Assembly (NCBI GenBank): GCA_002633005.1
Contig: NMRA01000116.1
Coordinates: 786,047 to 850,046 of the forward strand
Reading direction: 5' to 3'
Length of the DNA: 64,000 nt
Source of the DNA: Phoronis australis
Lineage: Eukaryota > Phoronida > Phoronidae
A program made the position numbers and the translations under genes. The number at the start of each line of letters is the position of its first letter. Positions within the stretch are counted from its first letter, which is position 1. The notes under the pieces are model-generated. The model made no database searches. It was not told the DNA's origin and saw only the letters and a list, made by a program, of their open reading frames with translations. Shown one piece after another: positions 1 to 12,000 of the stretch.

Positions 1-1517
1 ATTTTTATTGACTAAATGCAAAAATTTCTCCTAAAATTCATTATATCATTGTGCTATGAAAAGCCCATGTCACAAATATAGTGTTTGTGCCATGTACCAT
101 TTCTATTTGTAACATGGCACAACTCAAAAAATCTCACATGGAACATTCAAATGTCACATGTGAGAATGCAATGTTCCATGTGAGAAATGCCCTTTGTCAC
201 ATGGAACGTGAGTTTTCAAACGTTAATTACAGCTAATTAAAAGCTCATTTTGCCAAAGTAAATTTTGAAATGACATCACAACTAAAAAGACTATCTATTG
301 CACCCACTTTCAATTGAATTGAGTGAAAAAAATTTTTGAGACTTTGTGAAAATCTCATATTATTTTGGAATGCGTTAAAAGAAAATGACTTTTGTATTAA
401 CAGACACAGGGCTTCAGGTAGAAACGTTGCGTATTACCATTTGCTTTATGTTTTGCAAATCAAAAGGTTGGTGTAATAAGAATAACTAATAAAGCAACTT
501 GTGTGCTATTCTGACATCGTCATATGGTTTGATAGTTGCCGATAATTTTGTACTTTCGACAACAATTCTGACCTTGTTGTGTCATGTGCAAATCACGAGC
601 CCACTGCAAATTACATCAGAGTGTAGTCTCGACATTTGTGTGTGAGAGTTGGCTGTGGGAACTCTGTTGATTGTCGTCTGGACTGGAACAGTTGAATTGA
701 ACTATTTTGCCTGTAACAGGGTCAAGGGGCTTTAAGTGGTGTTATTAAAGGGCAGATTTCTGTAATTTGGGACTATAAATTTTTGTCAAAGATATGTGTG
801 TTGAACAAGTTTTGGTTATAATATTTAAAGTGGCATAAAAGGTGAAAAACGCACTAAATTGCATTATCCAAAGTGGTTTTCTGCCACTGAAATAAGTTCA
901 CCAGCTATTTTTAAGATTTGTTTGTAAAGATTTTGAATTTCTTTTGATGTCAAAGCATATTTCATTTGGTTTCAAATTCCAAAAAACGATCTGTCAAGTG
1001 CTTGTCACTTCATCGATTTTTCTCCCAAAAGGCAAAGCACATCTCCTCGTTTGGTAAGGCAAAACATATGTTAGACATTTCCCTTGATGGAAAATGTGGC
1101 CTTTGCTGTTAACAAAATAATGGCCAATCTGTCGATTTTTTTCTCGAAATTGGATAATTCCAATGTTAGCATCCTCAAGGAGCCGATTTACCATGATCTG
1201 TTTAAAATGTATTTTTATGAGTTTTTGCGTTCCATGTCTCTTTCAACTCTAGAACATTACAAATTTCTTTGAAAACTTTAATTTCCTAAGCTGGTGCAGA
1301 AACACCAGGCGGTGTGGGAACTTCTGACATACTTACTAGTAAACGCCTAAGATTGACTTTAATTTTTGAACTGTGTAACTTCAAAAAAAGAAATTGATTT
1401 TTACATCCTAATTTCAGCTGATTACTATACATTGTTCTGTGTGTGTTGAAATAAGTGGATGTGTTCAAAAGTTGTATTTTCTAACAAAATCATTATTTGG
1501 TTGTTTGGTCTCACTAG
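1..1517. other. Intron sequence upstream of first visible RPA1 exon
   Basis: No coding exon is supported here. The stretch ends in a polypyrimidine tract and AG at 1516-1517, the acceptor of the first visible RPA1 exon, so it is the 3' part of an RPA1 intron. Short open frames (for example 1084-1272) have no recognisable similarity and no splice context. The only structure seen is a 16-bp perfect inverted repeat at 132-147 and 170-185, within a stretch rich in CACATG and GTTCCATG words. Confidence 0.7.
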
Positions 1518-4500
1518 ATGGACCATTCGGGCCCGTGTGACACAGAAGTCCGGCATCCGTACTTGGAGTAACTCTCGTGGAGAGGGTAAGCTGTTCTCTA
1601 TGAACCTGTTGGATGAGAGTGGAGAGATTAGAGCCACAGCTTTTACTCAAGAGGTAGACAAGTGGTACGACAAGCTCGAAGTGAATAAGGTAACGAGGTC
1701 TTCAGGAGAGATGTTACTGTCAGTAGGTTACACCATCAGTTTCAGACTTAGTTTGCCCTATACATTGCGGAAAACTTATTGTTTAGTGAAAAGTGTCATT
1801 GTATTGGAGAAGAATCTACATGAAGGGGTCTTCTCACAGGCATTGTACGGCCATGCATATTTTGACCTCACTGCAATTTTTTTATCACTGCAAGATATTT
1901 TAAATTTTTTTGTAGCAGTGGCTTATTAACTCCGAATCTGTTGACAAAAGCTGAAAATTGGGCATGCAAAATGTTTTCAGAACTCAGTTCATGAACTTGA
2001 CGAAAGTGATGTTCGTGGTTATCATTATTACATTATGACATTGTTTTGTTATTGTGACGTCTATCGTACTGTTCCAGATATACTACATCACTAAAGGTAC
2101 AATTAAACCAGCTAACAAACAGTACACTTCACTCAAGCATGAGTATGAGATGACCCTAAACAGGGAGACGCAAATTGAGGCATGTGATGAGACTGTCGAC
2201 TTGCCGTCCATCAAGTTTGAGTTTGTCCCTATCAACACACTGGGAGACAAACAGCCTAACACTATGATCGGTATGTGCTACTTACTGAAGTATAGGAAAC
2301 AGTTACTATGAAAAATTTTCACCTTCTGCAAGGTTTATTTTTGGCATGGGCATAGTTCATGAGCATATTAAAGTTTACTGAGGTGCGTTTTGACAGAGTA
2401 TTTATTCAATAGCACAAAGGTCACCTGTTCATGTTCAAATGTAATGGGAATTGATGCACTACACGAATGTCACAAGAATCACGCCTCTTCAGAGCGTAGA
2501 ACAGAAATCTACAGATAACGATTTTATACATCACTTTTAGTCAAGAGCCTAATGAGCATAATGGAATCCAAACGATGATTTTTGGCAGAAATGCTGAACG
2601 TAATTCTTAAATCCGAGTAAAGTGAGCATTTTAACAAGAAGTGTTTTTGCGTCTTCTACTTCACTTAAGTCACACATGTTAGTTATGCATAGCATGTGTA
2701 TCTTTAAACAAGCTTTATTGGCAAATGCACGGGCAGCAGGAATTCTCTAAGATGAATCCTGTGTCTGTATTGGCTTAAGGTTTATTTCATCAATGCGTCT
2801 TTCGTAGATGTCATCGGCGTGGTACGTCACACTAGTGACGTCACATCCATCACCACTAAGAAAGACAACCGCGAAGTGAAAAAGCGTGACATTGAACTAG
2901 TTGACCAGACCACCCACATGGTTCGCCTCACACTATGGGGAAATGAGGTAACATGATTACTGATTGGTCAACAACCCATGATATACAGTCTTCAGTTGTT
3001 CAATTATAAATGCCAAATCAATTCAGTTTCTTGACAATGTTAAGTTGCTAGTTGAATACATTGAGTAGTATGGGCTAGTACAGAGTCCCATGCTATTTCA
3101 TTATCCAAAGGCGAAAGGGATGAAGTAATGGTAGGTGTCGTTTCGCGTGTCTGTGTATGCGTCCATGTAGAGAAATGTTCTGAGCTCTACTCTCGTTTCA
3201 CATCAGATGTCGACCAGGTGTTCAAAAAGATTTATGTACAAAGTACCACAGTGCCTTTGCTGGCCACCTAGTCATATAACAATCATGTGTTTTATATGAT
3301 TTAAAAAATTAGTTTATCTCATGTTGTTGACGTTTTGTAAATCAACCATATTTCTGTGAATTATGATCCATTCTGGATTTTCACGCATACTTGTAGGGAA
3401 ACGTTCTTTTGCGTGCAGCACCAACATTTCTTTCTAGATCTTGACTTAGGTTCAGGGGATGTATAATCGTGAAGTGGTCTAGCACACTTTGTCAGTGTTT
3501 TTGCGATTCGATCGTATTTTGTTGACATCTGCGGTGTTTTGCGATTTGTTTGTATTTCCTTGAATTAAATACAGGAGGTATCAGTTCCTGTGTTACACAC
3601 TTCGTAATCTCTCCTTCACTTGAAAAAAGCTAATGTACATACTTCTCGATCAAGAAATATTGCAACTCGGCTGTTTGCATTTATCAAAATTACCAATGCA
3701 TGGTTTTATATCTTGTTTCAATCTCTAAGGCCATTTTGAAGGAATAACTGGTTTGTAGCACACTTTCAGAATATGTCGACAATTGTGCATCGTGAAACCC
3801 GTTTGATTTCTTGTGATATTTTAAGACCGGCATTAGTATTTGTAAAAATCATGAGAATTCATATGCTTGACGTAAATTTCGACCTGGAGTTTGTTGTTGG
3901 AATAGACTATCACTGTATTCTAAATGAGGGCATCTCGGTGGTTTTTGTATTGACGGGAACAACAACGAGCTGTGATTGGCCTGTAATAATAACTTCAACA
4001 GGTTATTGGATTACACAGACCCACTTGCAGTCGTTATTTGTTATACCCTGGTGACCTTCCAGCAAGAGAGTAAAAATTTTTTCAGTGCCTAAATGTGCTG
4101 GGTAAATTCAAAATGGTCAAAAAGTTTATTGCAAAATGTGAATTGACTAACAAGTTCTAGTATCTAATTCTCTTTGCTTTTTATTTTTGTAATTTGTTAT
4201 GTAAAGCGGTAATACACATACATTCCGTCAAGGAAGCAAACATTTGATTCAGACCAGTGACTGCTTTAAAACTGATCTCAATATGTTCACAACTTAGATA
4301 AGTTGCATTTTCTTCGATTGGAAAAAAATGACAGTGCATTATCGCTTGAGTCCATGCTCGGTGCATGAAATGGCATTCCGTAACAAGTCAATATGAATAG
4401 CCTGGTCTCAAGTAATGACAAATTCAATTCTTTACATGCCTTAAATCATCTCTATTTTATAATGGTTAGTAGTCTTAAATCAGAAGTCAGTTTTTGTTAC

Positions 4501-7500
4501 AGAAAGTTGATTTCTAACCACTACAGCTAAATATGATTGTGTTACATGTGATTTGTTGTTTTTAGGACTTCCTGTGGACACTGCCATCTGTTGTACGCAC
4601 GTGCTCATGATAAAGTGTTTGTATTGTAGGCCGAGACATTTGATGGTAGTTCACACCCTGTTATGGCTGTAAAGGGAGTTAGGCTCTCTGACTTTGGAGG
4701 TAATATTACAATAAAGACCTACCCTAGTAATGCATCACAATGGTGGTCAGATCTTTTCCTGATGTGATTACAGTCACACACAAATAGTTAATGAGAAGTT
4801 ATCAGTGTAATGCGTTTTACAAAAGTTATTGTCCAACTTAAAATCTGAAAACTATAATTTGGGAAAAAACACGACAAACCAATATGTAAACCTTTCAGCA
4901 AAACATTTTAGAAATAGATAATTTGTCTTTGTTTCCCATCTTGGCATCATTCTCTTGCAGCCAGCTGCCTATGGGTCTGTTTCGTGAAAAGTGACATAAA
5001 ACTCAAGGCAAAAATTTGGTCTTTCGCTGCACATAACTATCTCTGAAAAATAATTAATACTCACTTTAAGTAAAAGAACGAAGTATCTGAGAATATTGTT
5101 AACTGTGCAGTTACTTACTGACAACATTTTTACATATTATTTCCAGGCAGTGATGTCTCTCTATGTGACTAAATCTTTATTTGGTAGTTGTGAGGTGGGA
5201 GCATAGGACCCAATTTCTGTCTACGTCTGTTTTTTTTTTCATGACACAAACCCTAGTTGTATAGGGAGTCATGTTCTGTGTAGGTTGTGCATGAATAAAG
5301 AAAATCTGCTGACTCCACTTCTGTTTATTGAATTGGAGTTCTGGAATGACCATTGTTAAACTTGCTTGGTTTAGTTGGTATCCCCTAAAGTTTATATAAA
5401 CCAGAACGTAGGATGAGTTTGTGGTCACACGGTTTTGCTCACAAATGTATTTACAGGCCGTTCACTGTCAACAATCGCCAGTAGTCAGGTGATACTGAAC
5501 CCTGACATGGAGGAGAGCCACCAACTGAGGGGCTGGTTTGACTCGGTTGGACACACCTTGGACTTCAACACGTTCTACAATGAAGGACAAGGCTCGGGTG
5601 GTGGTAAGATTACTGTGGTTATTCTTGCCAGATCGGTCCTGGCTGTTAATCCGTGAGTTCATGATTTCTATTCCGACGTTGTCATCATGTTATTTTTAAG
5701 GGATATTTGTTGTTGGATGAATCTGCAGTGTCTATGTCTCTTATTTAATTAGCCTGTTTATTATGGTCTGTGAAGTGGTTTCTTTTGGATCCGTAACGTT
5801 GAGAAATAGTGTTGTAAGATCATGAGATGTGCCTGTGAGGTTGACCCAGTTTTTATTGCTAAACTAATTTCATTTGTGACTGTTTCAGGCTCTTTGTCAA
5901 ACTGGAAGATGTTTGCTGATGTTCTGGATGAAAACCTTGGGCACAATGAGAAGCCAGACTATTTTACTACCAAAGGAACGGTAGCTTTCATTAAGAAGGA
6001 GAATTGCATGTACACAGTGAGTGACAGCAGTGCTACGCCCCCTAGTGGTAGATTTGATTGGATTTTGTTTTGCCAAACCATTTTGAGTGATCTTTGTGAA
6101 ATTTAGTAGGTATGTTTTAGCAAAGATAAATTGGTAATCGCCAATTTTCGAACAAATCCTTCAAGTGCTGTGTTGTGAGAATACTTCTGTCCCTGTTGTC
6201 ATGTACCAAACCGTTAATAAGTGAAATTCACTAGCTGTTTTTATCAATGAGGGGGTTCCCTTGTGAATTGTCAGACTGGCGCGCCACAGAACCTTTCAAG
6301 AGCTAAGATGTCCAAAATTTGACTGCATTCTTTTATTTACATGCAAATTTAATTATTAGATTGTGGCTAGATAATTGACTCACAAGTCCTAATTTTATTC
6401 AATTTCTGCTATCAATATTTTCTGCACTTGACTCGGAAGTAAAGCTTACATGTACAAATTAAGCAAATTAGGCCAATGCCAGGGCGTGAAAAGTAGCATA
6501 TAATGAAGAGTGTTTTTGAAGGCCTATGGCAAACGAGTTGGAATGATTCATGATGCAAATGACCTTAAATACTTTGGTTACAATGAACTACCGTAACGTA
6601 CAGTGGCATTTCAACTCTATTGCTCTTTTAATTTGACATGTACTGATTAACGGCCGTCTCTGTCCCACTAGGCCTGCCCTTCAGCAGATTGTAACAAAAA
6701 GCTCGTCGACAATGGGAATGGAACATTCAGGTGTGAAAAGTGTAACAAAGAGTTCGATGAGTTCAAATGGAGAATGATCCTGCAGGTGAGAGGACGAGCA
6801 AATTTTAGGTTTCGTTCGATTTCCTTTCACTCTCGTGATTCTGTGCATAAAATGAAAATGCAAATGAAAACTGGTAGCAAGCTTGGATGGAACTTTTTTG
6901 AAAACTTGTAAGTTGTGAGTGCCAGTCAATAACCATGTTCATTTGGGTAAGATTATGAGCAGTCCACGCAAAAACAATTTGTTGCAAAGTCTGCCTACAA
7001 CACGGACTTTTTATGCCACACAAAAATTCAAGATCGACCTAACTTCTTGAAATTGTGCCTGTCTACGGGGAACATTAGTTGGACCGCTGAACTGATGTTC
7101 CTGGTAAGCTTGACTAACTGTTGTAGCCCTGTGTAATGCAGGTACTTTGTGATACGACGAACTCTTGTAAGATTGGAGTCGCAGTCGTAATTGTTTTTAT
7201 TTCACCATGGAAATAGTACAGTCATGTACAATTTAAAGCATTATCAAATAAAGCATTATCAAACATTGTGTGAAAAATCTTAAAACATTCATGTGAGGTA
7301 ACCAAGAAAGGTTACAGATGGAGATGCCGTCTAATGAAGGTGTTTGCATTGGTGACATCTTATTTCTTTGTCATAAAAGGTATCTTGTCTTGTGTGCAAG
7401 CTGGCGGTGAATTCTTCCTGCGGCAGCAGTTATAACTTGCTGGCTTGTTTCAGATCAATCTGGTGGATTGCTCCGGATCACAGTGGGTAACATGCTTTCA

Positions 7501-8515
7501 AGAGTCAGCTGAAGCAATATTGGGGGTGCCTGCTAACCAACTTGGGGAAATGAAGTCTTCAGTAAGTGTTGGATACTATATTCTGTACACAATTTTAATG
7601 AAAGAATTACTTACTTATATAAACTAAGCCACTTTTCACTTTGCGTAATAATTCTTTCTCTTTAACAGGATGAAGCTATGTTTGACAAGGTGATGTCAGA
7701 AGCCACATTCAAGCAGTTTGTGTTCAGACTGAGGGCCAAGACGGAAAGTTATAACGTAAGCTTGGGCAGTTATCTGTGTTTAGTCAGGACTTTGAGACTA
7801 AGGTTCTTCTAGTCGTATCTGTGTTCTGATTAGCCTAAAATGATATACTGGTTTCAAAGAAACTTCGAGAGGTTGCGAGTGGACCTTGGACCATATAGTT
7901 CTGGAGTTAAGTGGATGCCATCACCAATTCACCATACATTTAGATGCAAAGTAGTGTTACGTGAGAATATTGCGTTCCTTAATTATGATTACGCAAGTTC
8001 CATACGAGTCGGGCAATATGGAGCCTGCAAGTTCTGGCTTATAAACCAATCCGATATCTTTCCCAGTTGACCCCACTGGACTGGCGCAGTGAACCAAGGG
8101 TACCCATTGTAGCCTGCATTGGTGCATATGCGGAATCGCGTCATAGGGGGAGTTGCAGTGCTTTGGTAGAATTTACACAGGACTACTTTTTAGATTTCCA
8201 TTTTCAGGTAGATGTACAGATTGATAACGCTATAGATTAATTTTCTTTTAAAACCCAATTTAAGGGAAGTGCGACAATTTGGAAAACCTTATGGGCCATC
8301 TTACTTTACAGGCTATACCACTTGTCTGCCTACAGTCTTCATTCAATATTAAAGCATTCATTTAATTTGAATCTTTTTTTAAAAATAATTTCCGACCTAA
8401 TTAACTTCAGGACGAAGAGCGGTTGAAAGTTATTTGTGTGAGCGCCTCCCCTGTCAACTTCTTGGAGTACAATGCCAGACTCCTGCAAGACATCGAGACG
8501 TTAACGCAGTCATAG
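1518..8515 (+). CDS. RPA1: Replication protein A 70 kDa DNA-binding subunit (3' part, ten exons)
   Basis: Large subunit of the nuclear single-stranded-DNA-binding heterotrimer used in replication, repair and recombination. Exons: 1518-1689, 2078-2270, 2808-2947, 4630-4699, 5457-5603, 5889-6016, 6672-6785, 7454-7561, 7669-7755, 8411-8515. All introns are GT..AG and phases close, giving 420 residues, the same length as human RPA1 from W197 to the end. Visible: DBD-A with the [14 protein letters not shown] motif (W212 and F238 conserved; human F269 is Tyr in NKQYT), DBD-B (LTLWGNE, W361; LSDFGG, F386), and DBD-C with a four-cysteine zinc ribbon (CPSADC 14 residues before CEKC). TWSNSRGEG and [14 protein letters not shown] are nearly invariant in the family. 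The C-terminal helix that forms the trimer core is present and ends at TAG 8513-8515. The N-terminal RPA70N domain and linker lie upstream of the window. Identification is certain; the exon ends are read from splice consensus. Confidence 0.97.
2948..4629 (+). other. RPA1 intron, 1.7 kb, no gene seen
   Basis: This is the longest RPA1 intron in the window. It runs from donor GTAACA at 2948 to acceptor TTGTAG at 4629. It contains a 93-codon open frame (3773-4054), which shows no domain, no splice context and no codon pattern like the exons. No repeat family seen elsewhere in the window was recognised in it. Confidence 0.6.
4977..5155. repeat. Partial MITE copy in RPA1 intron (GTGACTTAAG-type family)
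   Basis: The stretch begins with a TTTCGTGAAAAGTGAC terminal motif followed by AAATTTGGTCTT. The same order is seen at 60405-60655, where the element is complete. The right terminus is not recognisable here, so this is a truncated copy in the intron between exons 4630-4699 and 5457-5603. Confidence 0.45.
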
Positions 8516-8800
8516 ACGAACAGGTTGTCCTAAGAGGATTGGACTCTGTGAATGGAACGAAGCGTTAAAAACGCAAGACATTTGACAGCAGTACGACTGT
8601 GGTAAAGTCGTGACTACAGTGTTTGTTGTGTACTCATTGTCTGCTTCCAGGTCGTCGTAATTATCTTCCAAGTATTTAATATCGTGTTGGTTATTCAATT
8701 TAACATAGGTCAAGTGATGATAAAGAAATTATCCATGGCATACATTTGTGCTGTTTAGCTTCTATCGTGTCAAAACGATTTATTTTGTACATAATGCTTG

Positions 8801-8806
8801 AATAAA
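8801..8806 (+). terminator. RPA1 poly(A) signal AATAAA
   Basis: This is the first canonical AATAAA after the RPA1 stop codon, 286 bp downstream, giving a 3' UTR of about 300 nt. A reverse-strand AATAAA lies at 8779-8784 and a reverse ATTAAA at 8862-8867, which could serve the opposing DHRS11-like gene. The two 3' ends may therefore overlap or abut. Confidence 0.7.
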
Positions 8807-9066
8807 CTAGATATTAACCAACGTGTTATCATCATACATTTTTAGTTCAGAACACAATACTTTTAATTAATGGTGCCACCTTCTCTATTATTCACATTCT
8901 CTTTATCAACAGTATAGAGAATAATTAAAATTATAGCAAATAAATCCAGGGTGAGACTTGACTAGTGGCCTTGTACTCAGTATGACCAATGGTGTCTGGC
9001 AACCGATGTCCTTCCCCAGCCTGTAGTGTCACTTAGTGTTTTTGGCATTTCTGGCTGCATAAAGGT

Positions 9067-12000
9067 CTAGCTCTTCTGTTCAGTTGGGCGTATCAGTATA
9101 TCGTGTACCTGAAACGGACGCGAGTTAACATTTGAGATGCAGTACACCCGACAATTTGCATTAGAGTCTATTATGTAAATGGTTAAAAGTCAATGATTTT
9201 TTCTTCAAATCTTATGAACACGATACCCGATTTGTCTGGTGCACTAATGTAGAGTATTTTTCATTTTGCAGATATATAAACCAAATTACATTCACCTTAC
9301 ATAGTCGTTGAACTAGATTATTGATTATTAATAATTCAAACTAGAACCTGTCTGACTACTAGTCAATTAATTTTAAAAAAACTTCAAAGAGGTGTCTAAC
9401 GGAACATACAAGATAAGTTGTCACTTGGTAAAGACAGTTGAACATAATCGTGCATTAAAAATGTCACAAGCTAGATATTAAATACACTTCAGTTTTATTG
9501 AGGACAATATGTGCGTCTACCCAGTGCAAGGTGTTTGACTGTACAAAGGAAACTCCCTGCGTTTAGAAGCGAAACTACCAGGTATATACAACACGCTTTA
9601 GCAAACTTTTAAGTAAATAATTATGTATGTGCCCAAATACATGCGTCTACAGTATATGAAATATTGAGGAAGTGCCTGTAAACGTCTTGGGACAAAGAAG
9701 CTAGCTTTTGATCCAGTAACCGCTATAAATCTGGTACCAACTGTTCCTTATAATCAGGTCTAGAGATTCCTAGGATTCAGATCGGATAATTCATTATATC
9801 TCCAGACAAGACTGTACAAGTTGGCATGTCTCGGTGTAGCAGTTTACGGTGGAGTGTGGTCACAATAAATAAGTATCTCAGTTTTCGGTGGTCACCTTTG
9901 AGACATATATTTATTGAAATATATACATATGGCCATAAGCCCAACATATAACATATACATTGTCAGGGGCGTAATAGAGTGGATAGTACATGGTGACACT
10001 TGAAAGCATGGTGGGTGAATTTTATAAGCAAGGTATCCGCAATTCTCATGAGAAATTCAAAGAAGAATGACACAAGCAATCACTAAAAGCAATGAACCCG
10101 ACGGCCTTGATACCCAATGCAAACTAACACAACGTGGTATTTGTCCCCTACAGATCCCGAATTATATAACTTGCAAAACCTATTTAAAAAAGATGAACCC
10201 AATTTAAAAATCATGTATTTCTTGCGCACAACATGTTGTAAGTACACAATGTACAAACGATTATACCAGCTTTCTATATGTAGTTGATGCTTGATACACA
10301 AAGAATACCAGGAGCGTCGCAATAGTTCGTGGTTGCAGTGACAAAGCAAATTCATAGGGTCCATCATTTCTAAACACTTACACGTAATTATTTCACAAAA
10401 TGTCGACAAGTATACGAACCTCCACATGTGCTGGTAGACTGAGCATATAGAGTATGGAGTCGGCTATATCTCGGGGCTTCAGACACTGAAACAATATAAC
10501 CAGGACTGTTTTCAATGCAATTCTGCATGAAACACAACATACACAAGGTCACTTTCAATGAAATTCTGCAACACATTCACTCAGTTTTGTTTATACCAAG
10601 CATTCTCTTACGAAATACCAGTTTTGCTAGGGCCATGCCACACACGTTAGTTTAATGCGCATACCTAAAAGCCACAAAGACATTCTAGTGTTAAAAACAT
10701 CAGCATTTCTTCATAGGGGCATTTGCTCTCACACAGCAATGCCATCACATTCTTATTGACTGCTCTGTCAGGAAACCTGATTGTTTCAAAATGGAAGATT
10801 TCTATCTTGCTGGCAACTTCCTTAATGCGGGTGGATTTGGCCAGCAGACCACATGTTAATAAAAAACTCGGTTTCCTGTTTCAACCATAATCGGACAAAA
10901 GGCACAGATTTACCATCCTTTTAAAGAAGGGACTTCTTGATTTTCAGACAAAAAACTTTGGATACAGAGTACAAGCATTAATTCAATGTCAACCATCCCC
11001 CTTATTTCATGGGTAATGGATGAAAAAACCCCAGCCAGGTAGAGTTTTGTAGTCGCAAGAATCCTGCTAAAAAAGTTAGAGTAATCACATGCTTCACATG
11101 CAATACATGGCGATATCTTCTGAAGTCTTGCAAGACTTTACTTTTGTCACAAAAAACTAGGTCTGCGGAACATACACCAGGATTCACCCAGCAGGGTTAC
11201 AGAGATGAGTGTGACCATGGTGAACTCTGGATAGTATCAGAAACAGGCACCCAGTATGATAGTAACTAATGGAACATAGCCGTAACATCACAAGATCTCT
11301 CAATGTTTGAACTTCTTTAGGAGCACACAGTACAATACTAGCATAACATGCACCTGTTTGAAACTGGACATTAACTTCTTTACTTGTTCGGGATTGTCTG
11401 GGTTGGCCACATGATGAAACTGCGTCTCGACAAAGCCGGGGCTGATCTCCTGAAGAATAAATACAAGAGCAACACATGTCAACATTAATTTTTTCCATGA
11501 CTGTCAGATCCATTCAAAAATCAGTTTCACTTGTACTCTCCCCATTGAGAACACACAGGTCATTTCATGAAGATTCATCCAAGAGACGGTACCCAAATTT
11601 AGCCAAATGTGGTCTCGCAAATCCTTCACAACTAAACGTGATGTACAAGTGAAGCATCATTCCTGCACTATTCCATGGATACAAAACCCATGAAGTGATT
11701 CAGGATCCTCTGCAAGTTTCTGGATTTCCGTATGTACACAACTTTATAACAGTTTTACCAACTCTAAACAAATTGAGAATCGTACACGAAATGATCAGTA
11801 TCAGGTAAAGCTAATCAAATGTACAGCACCACAAAAATGAATACACTTCCCTCCAGAGGGAAGTCCACCCGAAGTCCCAACTGAATCGCAACACTGATGT
11901 AATGGAGAAATCAAAAGCACTCAATGGGTTTGTTCGTTGTCACACCTGATAATGAGGTCATAAATCTGCAACATAGCCCATGCTAAATGTCCACTCACAG

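Noticed and set aside
1459-1929. A free-standing 156-codon gene
   Set aside because: Only 1518-1689 matches RPA1; the frame outside this is intron read-through beyond a good donor.
3773-4054. 93-codon open frame in the RPA1 intron
   Set aside because: No similarity, no splice context, same strand as the gene but inside an intron.
10083-10427. 114-codon reverse open frame as the DHRS11-like C-terminus
   Set aside because: The conserved end VHDILIRPTEQ is found in a separate exon at 9108-9067, in the right phase; read-through past 10420 gives no family match.
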